A DNA stretch of 64,000 nucleotides from Luxibacter massiliensis (GCF_900604355.1 NZ_UWOE01000001.1:3720001-3784000), one strand, 5' to 3'. Numbered from the stretch's first letter, positions 34,440 to 43,112 are shown. A program made the numbers and translations. Notes: a model not told the origin generated them from the letters alone.

Positions 34440-35135
34440 TTACCACGACTTTTTGATTTCTCTTAATAAAGCAACCGTAATATCTTTGGCAATACTTGAT
34501 GCTTTTGCACAGTTTCCGTCAAAATTATCAACTCCGCTGTGTTTTTCAGTATCGGTCACACACCGAATGGCGATAAACGGTATGTCATTTGCATAGCAGA
34601 CATGAGCGATACTGGCAGTTTCCATGTCAACCGTCAAGGGAGCAAATTCATCGTTTATTTTTTGCCGGCTCTCATCGGTTATAAACGATTCTCCCGTTAC
34701 CATACGGCCCCAAACTACCTTTCCAGAAGTTGAAAGCTTGTCAACAGCAGACTTTGACATATCTATCAGCTTTGGGTCTGCCACAAAAAACACAGAATTC
34801 ATCCACGGATGAAATTCCGTTAAAATGTCTGGCGCTACATCGTGGTAACAAACTTCTGTGGAGATAACTGTATCGAATATTTCAAGTTCTGGCTCCATAC
34901 CGCCCGCTGTCCCTGAATTGATAATTATATCCACGCAAAATACATCTATCAAAAGCTGAGCGGCTATGGCGGCATTTACTTTGCACACGCCGGAAAACAG
35001 GGCGACAACTTCTACACTATCAATCTGTCCAGCATGGAATTTCAGCATAGCTTTTTCCGTTATCTTACAGTTGCTTATCAAGGGCAAAAATGGGGCGAGT
35101 TCTTCGTCACCCGCACATAAAATTCCGATTTTCAT
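34440..35135 (-). CDS. mtnN: 5'-methylthioadenosine/S-adenosylhomocysteine nucleosidase
   Basis: 231 residues of the PNP/UDP phosphorylase fold: start MKIGILCAGDEELAPFLP, GTAGG motif near residue 78, the VDMETASIAHVCY box with catalytic Glu near 173, and CVTDTE. Hydrolyses MTA, SAH and 5'-deoxyadenosine. Normally a housekeeping gene; here it lies in element 1 between the XRE gene and the origin-like region, where element 3 has nothing. It could serve SAM-dependent enzymes carried by co-resident elements; that link is inference. Confidence 0.9.
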   Translation of the reverse strand: MKIGILCAGDEELAPFLPLISNCKITEKAMLKFHAGQIDSVEVVALFSGVCKVNAAIAAQLLIDVFCVDIIINSGTAGGMEPELEIFDTVISTEVCYHDVAPDILTEFHPWMNSVFFVADPKLIDMSKSAVDKLSTSGKVVWGRMVTGESFITDESRQKINDEFAPLTVDMETASIAHVCYANDIPFIAIRCVTDTEKHSGVDNFDGNCAKASSIAKDITVALLREIKKSW

Positions 35136-35616
35136 AGATTATTGTCCTCCTATGGCTTGAAAGCCAATTTTTATGTTTATTTTACCATAATTCCGAGAGC
35201 ACGGAAATAGCCTGTTTTTTAAGCCGATTTCCTACCTTTCGGATATACGGGACGGGCGGTCATTTAGGTGTAGACTTAGGGTAGTTCATCGATGGACAGC
35301 ACCTTGAAAACAGAATGACCGTCCAAAAAGGAATACCCCGGCTGGGGAAGCACTGCAAGGAGCCAGCTTCTGGACACTTTGTCCAGAGGTCACTTCGGGA
35401 CAAGTTGTCCCGAAGTTGCGGGGAGCGTGCCTCGTCGCCGCAAGCTGCGTATCATTCGCTTCCGCCAGAGGGCGAAAGCTCACTCGCTCCGCTGCGGCTC
35501 CTCTCCCCACAAAGTCTGACGACTTTGCGGGGGCCCCTGTTGGGAACACGCCGCAGGCATGGGGCAAGAAACCTTTTCGGGGAGAACGGCAACGGAAAGC
35601 AAAATGGAGGGAACGC
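35136..35616. other. Non-coding region with palindromes, element 1
   Basis: No gene supported. Holds GGTAGTTCATCGATGG (35280-35295), found inverted in element 3 at 62714-62729; TCTGGACA-CTT-TGTCCAGA (35369-35387); and a 23-bp palindrome with 11-bp arms centred on 35404. This may be the divergent promoter/control region or replication origin of the element. Confidence 0.6.
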
Positions 35617-36030
35617 ATGAGAGATAACCCCTATAAAGACTTGCCGCCGCTGGAACGCAGGCCGGACGGTTCCCTTTACCGCATGACACCGGCGCAAAGG
35701 AAACAGGCGGCCAGCCTGATACGCCAGGAGTGCTGTTGCTGTGAGGACGGCAACTGCATTGTCCTTGATGATGGGGACACCTGCACCTGCCCGCAGACAG
35801 TTTCTTTCTCGGTCTGCTGTAAGTGGTTCCGCTGGGCGGTCTTGCCGCTGGACGGGACGCTGGAAGCGGAGATTTTCCGGGATAAGGACTTGAAACGCTG
35901 TGTGGTCTGCGGCGGTGTGTTCGTCCCCAAATCCAACCGGGCAAAATACTGCCCCGGCTGTGCCGCCAGAGTTCACAGGCGGCAGAAAACAGAAAGTGAA
36001 CGGAAAAGGAGGTCTGCTGTGGACAGTTAG
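35617..36030 (+). CDS. Cysteine-rich VLP-domain protein
   Basis: 137 residues from MRDNPYKDLPPLERRPDGSLYRMTP (GGAGG upstream). Cys clusters ECCCCEDGNC, CTCPQ, CKWFRW, CVVCGG and RAKYCPGCAARVHRR indicate a zinc-binding protein. It is a standard companion of rep/mob genes in Clostridia elements. A broken homologue survives at 49405-49512 in element 2. Confidence 0.82.
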   Translation: MRDNPYKDLPPLERRPDGSLYRMTPAQRKQAASLIRQECCCCEDGNCIVLDDGDTCTCPQTVSFSVCCKWFRWAVLPLDGTLEAEIFRDKDLKRCVVCGGVFVPKSNRAKYCPGCAARVHRRQKTESERKRRSAVDS

Positions 36031-36141
36031 GAGCGAAAAAAGCCTTGATTTATTAGGCTCCGCAAGCCCCAAACCGGGGCAGGTGGTATAAAGTATCGCC
36101 CGCCCCGGAAAACGGGCTTCTAACCGTCCACAAAACACGAT

Positions 36142-36537
36142 ATGACAAACACGATTTACATTCATCAGCCGGAAAAGGCGTTCAGCTTCACCCGGCTCCC
36201 GAATTTTCTCTTTGAAGCCCCCACATTCAAGCCCCTGTCTAACGAGGCAAAGGTTCTGTACACCTTTATCCTGCGCCGGACAGAGTTATCCCGCAAGAAT
36301 GGGTGGGCGGATGACTGCGGACGGATTTTCCTGTATTACCCTATCTGCGAAGTGGTTGACCTGCTCCACTGTGGGCGGCAGAAAGCGGTGAACACCCTGC
36401 GGGAACTGCAATACGCCGGACTGGTGGAGATCCAGAAGCAGGGCTGTGGAAAACCCAACCGCATTTTTCCAAAATCCTATGAAGCGGTTCCAAACACCGA
36501 CTTCAAGAAATCCCGTTCTGGTACGCCGGAGGACTGA
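36142..36537 (+). CDS. Replication initiator RepA, N-terminal domain only
   Basis: 131 residues starting MTNTIYIHQPEKAFSFTRLPNFLFEAPTFKPLSNEAKVLYTFILRR, the RepA_N winged-helix signature. Full plasmid RepA_N proteins are more than twice this length; the short form is common in such elements. It may support replication of the excised circle or act only as a regulator. Near-repeats of AAGTACG just downstream (36555-36590) could be its binding sites. Confidence 0.82.
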   Translation: MTNTIYIHQPEKAFSFTRLPNFLFEAPTFKPLSNEAKVLYTFILRRTELSRKNGWADDCGRIFLYYPICEVVDLLHCGRQKAVNTLRELQYAGLVEIQKQGCGKPNRIFPKSYEAVPNTDFKKSRSGTPED

Positions 36538-36554
36538 AAACCGTACCCTTGAAG

Positions 36555-36590
36555 TACGGAAACCGCCCCCCTAAAGTACGAAAACCGGAC
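36555..36590 (+). repeat. Iteron-like repeat after repA
   Basis: AAGTACGGAAACCG and AAGTACGAAAACCG occur 22 bases apart just after the repA stop. Two copies only, so a weak candidate for RepA binding. Confidence 0.45.
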
Positions 36591-36624
36591 GGTATATAGA
36601 AATACAAAGATTAAAATGATTTAT

Positions 36625-36712
36625 TTATATCCATTCCATTCCTATCGTATCAGAGATAATTCTGGCAGGATTTTCCCTGTGGAAAACCCAGGATAGGAAA
36701 GGAATGGGGAAA
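36625..36712 (+). other. Candidate oriT of the MobV relaxase
   Basis: CCATTCCATTCCTATC (about 36629) and GATAGGAAAGGAATGG (about 36692) form a long imperfect inverted repeat, with TTTTCC-CTGT-GGAAAA inside it. It lies immediately upstream of the relaxase gene, where MobV-type origins are usually found. Confidence 0.6.
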
Positions 36713-36720
36713 GGAGCAGA

Positions 36721-37665
36721 ATGGCACAACACGCAATTTTGCGGTTTGAGAAGCACAAGGGCAACCCGGCAAGGCCGCTGGAAGCCCATCACGAAAGGCA
36801 GAAAGAACAATACGCCAGTAACCCCGACATTGACACAAGCCGGAGCAAATACAATTTCCATATCGTCAAGCCGGAGGGACGCTATTACCACTTCATTCAG
36901 AGCCGTATCGAGCAGGCCGGATGCCGAACCCGCAAGGACAGCACACGGTTTGTCGATACGCTGATAACCGCCAGCCCGGAGTTTTTCAAGGGGAAATCTC
37001 CAAAGGAGATACAGGCGTTCTTCCAAAGGGCGGCAGATTTCCTCATTGGCCGGGTAGGACGGGAAAATATCGTGTCGGCGGTGGTACACATGGACGAGAA
37101 AACGCCCCACCTGCATTTGACCTTTGTTCCGCTGACAAAGGACAACCGCCTGTGTGCAAAGGAGATTATCGGCAACCGGGCAAACCTGACGAAGTGGCAG
37201 GACGATTTTCACGCCTATATGGTGGTGAAATATCCCGACTTGGAGCGTGGGGAGAGTGCCAGCAAGACAGGCCGGAAGCATATCCCCACCCGGCTTTTCA
37301 AACAGGCGGTTTCCCTCTCCAAACAGGCCAGAGCCATTGAAGCCGCCCTTGACGGCATTAACCCGCTGAACGCCGGAAAGAAAAAAGAGGAAGCCCTCTT
37401 CATGCTGAAAAAGTGGTTCCCGCAGATGGAGAACTTCTCCGGGCAGTTGAAAAAGTACAAGGTCACAATCAATGACCTGCTGGAAGAAAACAAAAAGCTG
37501 GAAGCAAGGGCAAAGGCCAGTGAGCAAGGCAAGATGAAAGACCGCATGGAACGGGCAACGCTGGAAAGCGAATTACACAATCTCCGCAATTTCGTTGACC
37601 GTATCCCGCCGGAAGTGCTGGCGCAGGTGAAACGGCAACAGCGGCACACAGTAAAGGAAAGGTGA
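36721..37665 (+). CDS. MobV-family (Pre/Mob) relaxase
   Basis: 314 residues. Conserved N-terminal block (HAILRFEKHKGNPARPLEAHHERQKEQYASNPDID), then the metal-binding motif VVHMDEKTPHLHLTFVPL near residue 125, and a coiled-coil C-terminus (about 240-290). It nicks the element's oriT to allow mobilization by a helper conjugative system. GGAGCAG precedes the ATG. Confidence 0.9.
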   Translation: MAQHAILRFEKHKGNPARPLEAHHERQKEQYASNPDIDTSRSKYNFHIVKPEGRYYHFIQSRIEQAGCRTRKDSTRFVDTLITASPEFFKGKSPKEIQAFFQRAADFLIGRVGRENIVSAVVHMDEKTPHLHLTFVPLTKDNRLCAKEIIGNRANLTKWQDDFHAYMVVKYPDLERGESASKTGRKHIPTRLFKQAVSLSKQARAIEAALDGINPLNAGKKKEEALFMLKKWFPQMENFSGQLKKYKVTINDLLEENKKLEARAKASEQGKMKDRMERATLESELHNLRNFVDRIPPEVLAQVKRQQRHTVKER

Positions 37666-37737
37666 TAGATATAAGCAGAAATTTTCGCCGCCCCTGTGCG
37701 GCATTGTACCTTGAAAACTGAATATGGAGGACACTGG

Positions 37738-37932
37738 ATGGCAAAAAGCGAAAGCGATATTTTTACGCCCCGGACAGGGCAGGTCATACAAGCAGAGAAC
37801 GGCACGCAGTATTTTGTATGTGGGAACAACCGTATAAAAATCTCCGAACACTTCGCCGCAGGCGGGAAGCCCCTCGGTGATCTGATTGTAGATGTGGTGC
37901 GGCATACCGCAGAAAAAGCCGCTTCAACCTGA
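37738..37932 (+). CDS. Small conserved element protein
   Basis: 64 residues, MAKSESDIFTPRTGQVIQAENGTQYFVCGNNRIKISEHF, ATG after GGAGG. It sits between the relaxase and the serine recombinase, where many Clostridia elements encode a small protein, but I do not recognise its family. Not similar to TnpW. Confidence 0.6.
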   Translation: MAKSESDIFTPRTGQVIQAENGTQYFVCGNNRIKISEHFAAGGKPLGDLIVDVVRHTAEKAAST

Positions 37933-38033
37933 TAGCCCATCATTGATAACACGCCCACGCTTATGATATAATTGCCATAGAGCAAAAGTATTGTAAGCGT
38001 GGGTTGTTTCTTTAAGAAGGAGGATTTTTAACG

Positions 38034-38225
38034 GTGAAACAACCTTACAATACTACGATTTACAACACGGCGCTTTATATGAGATTGAGCCGGGACGATG
38101 AAAACTATGGTGACAGCGTAAGCATTGAAACACAGCGGACAATCCTGCAACAGTACGCAAAGGAACAGGGACTTCATGTAGTCGGTGAGTATGTGGACGA
38201 TGGCTGGTCGGGGACGAACTTTGCT
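38034..38225 (+). pseudogene. 5' fragment of element 1 serine recombinase
   Basis: Opens MKQPYNTTIYNTALYMRLSRDDENYGDSVSIETQRTILQQYAKEQGLHVVGEYVDDGWSGTNF, the resolvase domain of TndX/TnpX recombinases with the Ser nucleophile in RLSRDD. After GTNF the expected DRPGF is replaced by AGVR-stop at the left end of element 2. The remaining ~450 codons are not in the window. Element 1 therefore cannot excise by itself. Confidence 0.88.
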
Positions 38226-38229
38226 GGGG

Positions 38230-39903
38230 TTAGATAGCGATACTTTTTACATCTACCATGTTGCGGCGGTCATGGTTGACAACTTGCGTCGGCTCCTGCT
38301 CGGTATCAACCTGTCCGACAAAGCTATAATGGATTTCGATTTTCCGGGTGTTGGTTTCCCGGTCTAATTCATGTATCAAAATACGGTCGATAAACTCATG
38401 GACGTTTTCATAGGTCAATTCCTGTATGTCGCTGTATTTCCCGACAATCTGAATAAACCTTGATATATCCCTTTTTCGCTCGGTAACGGTTGCGATCTGC
38501 TGTTGTAACTCGTCTATCCTTGCGGCAAGGGATTTCTTTTCGTCCTCATAGCCGGAAGTTAGAAACACAAACCGTTCATCTGTCAGTCTGCCTAATGCGT
38601 TGTCCTCATACAGCTTGCGGAAAAGCGTGTCAAGTTCGGTCATACGCGCCTGTGCTTTGAAAAGTTCCTTTTGCTGCTGCGCTAATGCCTTTCTCGCTTC
38701 CATGTCGCCGTACTCGGTAGCTTTACAGATAAAGTCCTGTTCGTGTTCCTTAACATACCGCAAAACCCGCCGCATATCTTCCAGCACTAAATCAAGAAGT
38801 ACGTTTTTGCGGATATAATGAGAGGTACACTCGCTGCCTGTCCTTGCCCTGTTGCGCCATGCGCCGCAAGAATAGGAAAACTTGCGCGGCTCGATATTTA
38901 CGCCCTGTTGGTAATACATCTTATGTCTGCAACCAGCGCAAAACAGCAAGCCGGAAAAAATATCAATCTCCGCTGCTTTTGTCGGGCGGTGGCGGGTAGC
39001 AATCCGCTTTTGCGCAAGTTCAAAGGTTTCCTCGTCAACAAGCGGCTCATGGGTGTTTGGGAAGAAATAGCGTTGTTCTTCTTCGTTCTTCCGGGTCTTT
39101 TTCGACTTGTAGGATACCTTGTGAGTTTTCGCGGTTATGGTATGCCCTAAATATTCCTGCCTTGCTAATATGTCATAGAGCGTTTTGTCCGGCCAAGTAT
39201 AGGGGGCGATCATTGCCCGCTGATACCGCGCCTGTCCTGTACGCTGATAGCGCAACGCTCCAATCGTCAAGACTTTGTTTTCCGCAAGCCATTTTTGGAT
39301 TTCGCACATACGCACGCCGCTAACAAACATAGCGAAAACCTGTTTGACAATCGGCGCGGTTTCCGGGTCGGGTATAAGGTGGTGGCGGTTGTTCGGGTCT
39401 GGGATATAGCCGTATGGATATTCCCCGTTGACGCGCTCGCCTTTTTGCGCCTGTGCCTGTTTAACTGCGCGGATTTTCTTGCTTGTGTCGCGGGCGTAAA
39501 ACTCGTTAAACCAGTTCCGCAAGGGGGTAAACTCGTTATCCTCCCGCGCTGTGTCAACTCCGTCGTTGATCGCGATATAGCGTACTCCGTTTTCGGGAAA
39601 TACAATCTCTATGAGTTCGCCCGTTTTCAGATAGTTTCTGCCAAGACGGGAAAGGTCTTTGGTAATGACCGTCGCCACTCGTCCGGCTTCCACTTCCTGC
39701 AACATCGCTTGCAGCCCCTCGCGCTCAAAACTCACGCCGGAAAATCCGTCGTCCACAAAAAACTTTGTGTTCAAAAAATGGTGTTCGTCCGCATAGCGTT
39801 GAAGTATCATTTTTTGGTGCTGTATGCTTCCGCTTTCTCCGGCTTGCATATCCTCTTGACTTAAACGGCAGTAAAGGGCGGTGATTTTATTCGACTGTAA
39901 CAT
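38230..39903 (-). CDS. Large serine recombinase (TndX/TnpX family), element 2
   Basis: 557 residues from MLQSNKITALYCRLSQED at 39903 (AAGGAGG upstream; the upstream in-frame ATG lacks a site). Resolvase domain with catalytic Ser in CRLSQED, SRLGRNY arginine motif near 110; recombinase domain from about 165; zinc ribbon CAGCRHKMYY...C...C near 330-370; coiled coil near 420-490. The gene ends 8 bases from the left end of the element, as usual for these integrases. Confidence 0.93.
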   Translation of the reverse strand: MLQSNKITALYCRLSQEDMQAGESGSIQHQKMILQRYADEHHFLNTKFFVDDGFSGVSFEREGLQAMLQEVEAGRVATVITKDLSRLGRNYLKTGELIEIVFPENGVRYIAINDGVDTAREDNEFTPLRNWFNEFYARDTSKKIRAVKQAQAQKGERVNGEYPYGYIPDPNNRHHLIPDPETAPIVKQVFAMFVSGVRMCEIQKWLAENKVLTIGALRYQRTGQARYQRAMIAPYTWPDKTLYDILARQEYLGHTITAKTHKVSYKSKKTRKNEEEQRYFFPNTHEPLVDEETFELAQKRIATRHRPTKAAEIDIFSGLLFCAGCRHKMYYQQGVNIEPRKFSYSCGAWRNRARTGSECTSHYIRKNVLLDLVLEDMRRVLRYVKEHEQDFICKATEYGDMEARKALAQQQKELFKAQARMTELDTLFRKLYEDNALGRLTDERFVFLTSGYEDEKKSLAARIDELQQQIATVTERKRDISRFIQIVGKYSDIQELTYENVHEFIDRILIHELDRETNTRKIEIHYSFVGQVDTEQEPTQVVNHDRRNMVDVKSIAI

Positions 39904-39980
39904 TAGTCCTCCTTTCCGACAGCCGAATAAACAGGTATAATGTGTTGCTATCATTATACCATATCCCGCCGCCTAATGCA

Positions 39981-40154
39981 CTACTCGGACGCTAAAAATC
40001 CCGGATTTCCGGGCTTTTTCTGCAAATCCTTTACAATGAGTTTCTCAATCTTTTTATGGATTGTATCGGTTGCCTTTTCACTCGGCAACGCTTGAACAAG
40101 ATAGGTGATTTTCCCTATTTTGCGTTCGGTTGTAATTGTCTGTTTTTTATCCAT
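39981..40154 (-). CDS. TnpW-like small protein
   Basis: 57 residues from MDKKQTITTERKIGKITYLVQALPSEKATDTIHKKIEKLIVKDL at 40154 with AAGGAGG upstream. The RKIGxxTYxV...EKA...KI.KLI core is that of transposon-encoded TnpW-family proteins next to serine recombinases. Function unknown. Confidence 0.75.
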   Translation of the reverse strand: MDKKQTITTERKIGKITYLVQALPSEKATDTIHKKIEKLIVKDLQKKPGNPGFLASE

Positions 40155-40205
40155 TAGAAAAACCTCCTTTTCCTGTATGGATAAACTATATTCGTCAAAA
40201 GGCAA

Positions 40206-40612
40206 AAACGGGCGGTTGTTAGCTGCAACCTCACGGGAGTTTCACCCCGGCCCATGCTTATGGGTGCGCCGCGCAATACTTTGAGGGTGTTCAACGCGGG
40301 AGTATCATTGTGCCGCCTTGTATGTCGTCGCCCACAAGCTGCTAAACCTGTTTTACGGCGCGGTAGTTCTCGCTCGGCTTTTCCCCTATGGGGAAAAGCT
40401 GTCATGGCGTACCCGCCGACTGGCTCGGTACAGACGGAATGTACCCGTTTGCCTGTTATGCTGCGCACCAAAGGCCGCTTTCTTTGTCAAAGAACAATAG
40501 GCTTTGTCGGCCTGCAAAAGCACATCAACAGCGGATATGCTTTTGCGGAACGACAAATAGCCCATAACGGGAAGCGTGGAAAGGGGACACGCTCCCCGCA
40601 TGGGCTAAAAGA
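40206..40612. other. Non-coding stretch, element 2
   Basis: About 400 bases between the TnpW-like and HTH genes. No frame has a plausible start with a ribosome site. Short repeats (GGGGAAAAGC, AGCATATCC-like) but no clear structure seen. Confidence 0.5.
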
Positions 40613-40855
40613 TTATCCTACATGAAAAGCAAGGGTGCGGGTAATAAGGCGCACTTGCAGCCTGTTACGCATTTCCTCGTCCACATAGGAATAGGTATTG
40701 CCCGCGTCGTCTTTCAGCGTGCGGGTACAAAGTTTCGCTATGTAACCCTCGTAGTGCTTCAAGATCGCGCACATGGCGGTTGTGTCGCCGTTTGCCGCTG
40801 CGGAAATGACAGGGAACGGCAACAGATTTTCAGACTTCCTAACGGTATTCATCAT
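40613..40855 (-). CDS. Small sigma region-2-like HTH protein (Tn916 Orf8-like)
   Basis: 80 residues from about 40855 (MMNTVRKSENLLPFPVISAAANGDTTAMCAILKHYEGYIAKLCTR), overlapping the sigma gene end by 17 bases. The AAANGDxxAMxxILKHYExYI stretch is typical of the HTH partner that follows the sigma-like gene in Tn916/Tn1549 relatives. It equals the pair at 20929/21107 in role. Confidence 0.82.
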   Translation of the reverse strand: MMNTVRKSENLLPFPVISAAANGDTTAMCAILKHYEGYIAKLCTRTLKDDAGNTYSYVDEEMRNRLQVRLITRTLAFHVG

Positions 40856-41276
40856 CTGCTTTTCCCTCCAAATACTGTTTGATTTTCGCAAGCGCGGATT
40901 TCCTGTGCCGGAAAACCGTCGTGCGTACAACATTCAGCAGTTCGCCAATTTCCGCGTCGCTCATATCCAAGAAGTAGGACAAAAGGATAATGTCGCGTTT
41001 CCTTTCGGGCAAAGCGTTAAGGGCTTCGGCAAGCAGTTCATTTTTGACGAGTACATCAAAGCCGGACACTTGAAAACGGAAATAATCGCTTTCGTATTCG
41101 TCCGTTGTGAAAAGCTGCGCGAGTTCGCTTTCGCTCAAATCCGAAAAAGTAACTTCGCGTGCTGCGCGTTTCGCAAGAGTGCGGCGGTGGCTTTTCGCTT
41201 CGCCGACCAAAGTTTTCTTTGCTAATGCGTCGTACTGATGTTGTATTCTTTCCTTGTCGGAAGAAGATAGCTCCAT
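40839..41276 (-). CDS. Sigma-70-like regulator (Tn916 Orf7-like)
   Basis: 145 residues from MELSSSDKERIQHQ at 41276 (AAGGAGGTG upstream). Region-4 HTH at the C-terminus: ALPERKRDIILLSYFLDMSDAEIGELLNVVRTTVFRHRKSALAKIKQYL. It controls excision and regulatory genes in related conjugative transposons. Upstream 41286-41670 holds no gene. Confidence 0.85.
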   Translation of the reverse strand: MELSSSDKERIQHQYDALAKKTLVGEAKSHRRTLAKRAAREVTFSDLSESELAQLFTTDEYESDYFRFQVSGFDVLVKNELLAEALNALPERKRDIILLSYFLDMSDAEIGELLNVVRTTVFRHRKSALAKIKQYLEGKADDEYR

Positions 41277-41285
41277 AGAGTTCAC

Positions 41286-41670
41286 CTCCTTCCCGCGTGG
41301 AGTAGAGGACGGGAGTTAAGGGCTTGTCCTCTCTGCCCCTTTCGCTCCGTACCCGTTCGGGAGATGGCTCTTGAGTGCGCTTTTCAGAAAAAAGTTGAAA
41401 AAAGCAAAATGCGCCCGTCCGCAAGACGCGGACGGGCGCAAAGGAAATGTAAGCAGTAGCTAAATGTATTGACAGTTCACATTCATAGCCGGAATATCCC
41501 GCTTGCGGAGCATAGCTTTTTTTGACCGCAAAGCATTAGGCGGGTTACAGTAAATAAAAATGGACACGGCGATACCTCCCCGATACCGCCGTATCCTTAA
41601 AAAAGGGCGACTTTAATACACTACCCGCAATCCATTCTATAATAGGGAACAGCGGCTTTTGCGCAATATT
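41286..41670. other. Non-coding stretch upstream of the sigma gene
   Basis: About 385 bases with no supportable gene: likely promoter region of the sigma-HTH operon and the tail of the methyltransferase unit. GCGCCCGTCC...GGACGGGCGC (41411-41439) is a strong hairpin, probably a terminator. Confidence 0.55.
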
Positions 41671-41746
41671 AAATAAAAAAGCCGATAACACATAGGTTTT
41701 TTGACCTAATGCGTTATCGGCTCTGCGTCTATGCGTCTGGCACTTT
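41671..41746 (-). terminator. KTR 3' tail and terminator after methyltransferase 1
   Basis: Just beyond the methyltransferase stop the minus strand reads KVPDA-stop-TQSR-stop, the last ten codons of a KTR gene with one in-frame stop. The stem AGCCGATAAC (41680-41689)/GTTATCGGCT (41713-41722) follows, then a run of T. Confidence 0.8.
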
Positions 41747-41749
41747 TAA

Positions 41750-42733
41750 TCATTTTTTTTTGAATTTATTATATGTGTTAGCTAACTGTCCACAAGCCGC
41801 GTTAATCTCTCTGCCATGAGAAACTCTCATAGTAACTTCAAGTCCTGCTTGCTCTAATTGATGTTTGAATGCAACTATTTCCCGTTTCTGTGGTGCTTTA
41901 ATTCTTGAATTGCTTGTTGGGTTGTATTGTAACACGTTAATCATAACTTTTTTGCCCCGAAACCATTTTGCAAGTTGTCTTACATCTGAGGGCCGGTCAT
42001 TTATACCCGGTAAAAGCAAATACGCAAAGACAATTTTGCGATTATGCCTTTCAGAATAGGATAAGGCTTGCTTAACAACATCTTCAATAGCATATATGCG
42101 CATGTGAGGAATAATACGATTTCTTGCAGATTGTGTTGCTGCGTGTAAAGATATTGTCAACTGAATTTTAAGATGTTCCTCGCGCAATTTTTTTAATTGA
42201 TCGACCGGACCAACTGTTGATATGGTAATGCCGTCGGTTGGAAAGTTGAGCCCATATCTATCTCGGAGAATATGGATTGCTTTTATCAAGTTGTCATAAT
42301 TGAATAAAGGCTCTCCCATACCCATAAAAACGATACGGTTTACTTTTCGACGCAACAATATAATCTGTTGTACGATTTCTGACGATGTTAGATTACGAAC
42401 AAAGCCATTTCGCCCGGACTCACAAAAAATACAACCAACAGGACAACCGACTTGTGTGCTCACGCAAACAGTTCCACCATCTCGCCGCTTGATAAAAACC
42501 GTTTCAATGTATTTGTTGTCTTTCAGTTCGTAAACATACTTTTCAGTATCACTGCTTTTGCAAATATTTTTTACCAACATTGATAGATTTTTTTTGCGTG
42601 GTAATTGCTTATATAATTCTTCATATAAGGCTTTTGCTTCATTCTCGCCAATAACTTCCGACATTTCTTTGTAAGTAAATCCGTATGGATCATTCCGTAC
42701 TTCCGCAGGCGTATATTTAGGTAAACGTTTCAT
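41750..42733 (-). CDS. RlmN/Cfr-family radical SAM 23S rRNA methyltransferase 1
   Basis: 327 residues. Radical SAM cluster motif CPVGCIFC near residue 98-105, MGMGEPLFNYD near 137, ISTVGP, LTISLHAA, and the second conserved Cys in INAACGQL near the C-terminus, all needed for methylating A2503 of 23S rRNA. The N-terminal ~90 residues are shorter than and unlike chromosomal RlmN. Its presence on an element beside KTR, with an attenuator, argues for a Cfr-like resistance role (C8), but C2 versus C8 specificity cannot be read from sequence alone. Confidence 0.85.
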   Translation of the reverse strand: MKRLPKYTPAEVRNDPYGFTYKEMSEVIGENEAKALYEELYKQLPRKKNLSMLVKNICKSSDTEKYVYELKDNKYIETVFIKRRDGGTVCVSTQVGCPVGCIFCESGRNGFVRNLTSSEIVQQIILLRRKVNRIVFMGMGEPLFNYDNLIKAIHILRDRYGLNFPTDGITISTVGPVDQLKKLREEHLKIQLTISLHAATQSARNRIIPHMRIYAIEDVVKQALSYSERHNRKIVFAYLLLPGINDRPSDVRQLAKWFRGKKVMINVLQYNPTSNSRIKAPQKREIVAFKHQLEQAGLEVTMRVSHGREINAACGQLANTYNKFKKK

Positions 42734-42749
42734 TTTTATATCCTTTCTT

Positions 42750-42935
42750 CTAAATAATAAAAGTTTGTTTTTCTGTATTTTTGATTACAATCTCTAATTT
42801 TTCTACATCAATGATATGCGTCAATTTGCATTTAGGGCAGAAAAGAGGAAAATCTTTTAATACAGTATTATGAAATACTTGAACTCTCGTCTTTCCGTTA
42901 CAAATCGGACATTTTATCCAATATTTTTTAAGCAT
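42750..42935 (-). CDS. KTR-domain protein with replaced C-terminus
   Basis: 61 residues: MLKKYWIKCPICNGKTRVQVFHNTVLKDFPLFCPKCKLTHIIDVEKLEIVIK, then NTEKQTFII-stop where other KTR proteins have PDAQTQSR. The missing tail lies after the methyltransferase (41714-41746), so the cargo gene entered exactly behind the IVIK codons. Knuckles CPIC and CPKC are intact. Last region before the methyltransferase, 16 bases upstream of it. Confidence 0.85.
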   Translation of the reverse strand: MLKKYWIKCPICNGKTRVQVFHNTVLKDFPLFCPKCKLTHIIDVEKLEIVIKNTEKQTFII

Positions 42936-42954
42936 TATATTTCACTCGTCCTTT

Positions 42955-43005
42955 TTACACAAAAAAATGCAGGTCAATCCTCAACATGAGCATTGACCTG
43001 CATTT
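42955..43005 (-). terminator. Second leader terminator before KTR-methyltransferase
   Basis: A 14-bp perfect stem (AAATGCAGGTCAAT at 42965-42978 with its complement at 42992-43005) is followed on the minus strand by TTTTTTTG. It lies 20 bases upstream of the KTR start, inside the transcript, so it must be bypassed for expression. Confidence 0.85.
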
Positions 43006-43112
43006 ATAATGCACAGAGCAGTACAACAAAACTAAGGCATAGCTTGCACTATGTCTATACTATATCTATACGTCGTTAGTTTTTTGTATAGCATCCGCAA
43101 AATAAGCATGAC

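Larger units (their letters stand above)
31376..38222. mobile_element. Element 1: integrative mobilizable element with aadE (interrupted)
   Basis: The left end breaks an XRE gene; the right part is the 5' end of its own serine recombinase, cut by element 2. Contents in order: terminal hairpin region, aadE, anchored protein, XRE, MTA/SAH nucleosidase, palindromic region, Cys-rich VLP, RepA, oriT, MobV relaxase, small protein, recombinase fragment. The rep-mob-recombinase backbone mirrors element 3 in reverse orientation. Its right end should lie beyond the window. Confidence 0.8.

Noticed and set aside
35452..36165. 237-residue minus-strand frame
   Set aside because: Antisense to the Cys-rich VLP gene, which has the recognisable Cys pattern and a proper start.
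36625..37527. 300-residue minus-strand frame
   Set aside because: Antisense to the MobV relaxase, which has the HxDxxxPHxH-type motif and coding sense.
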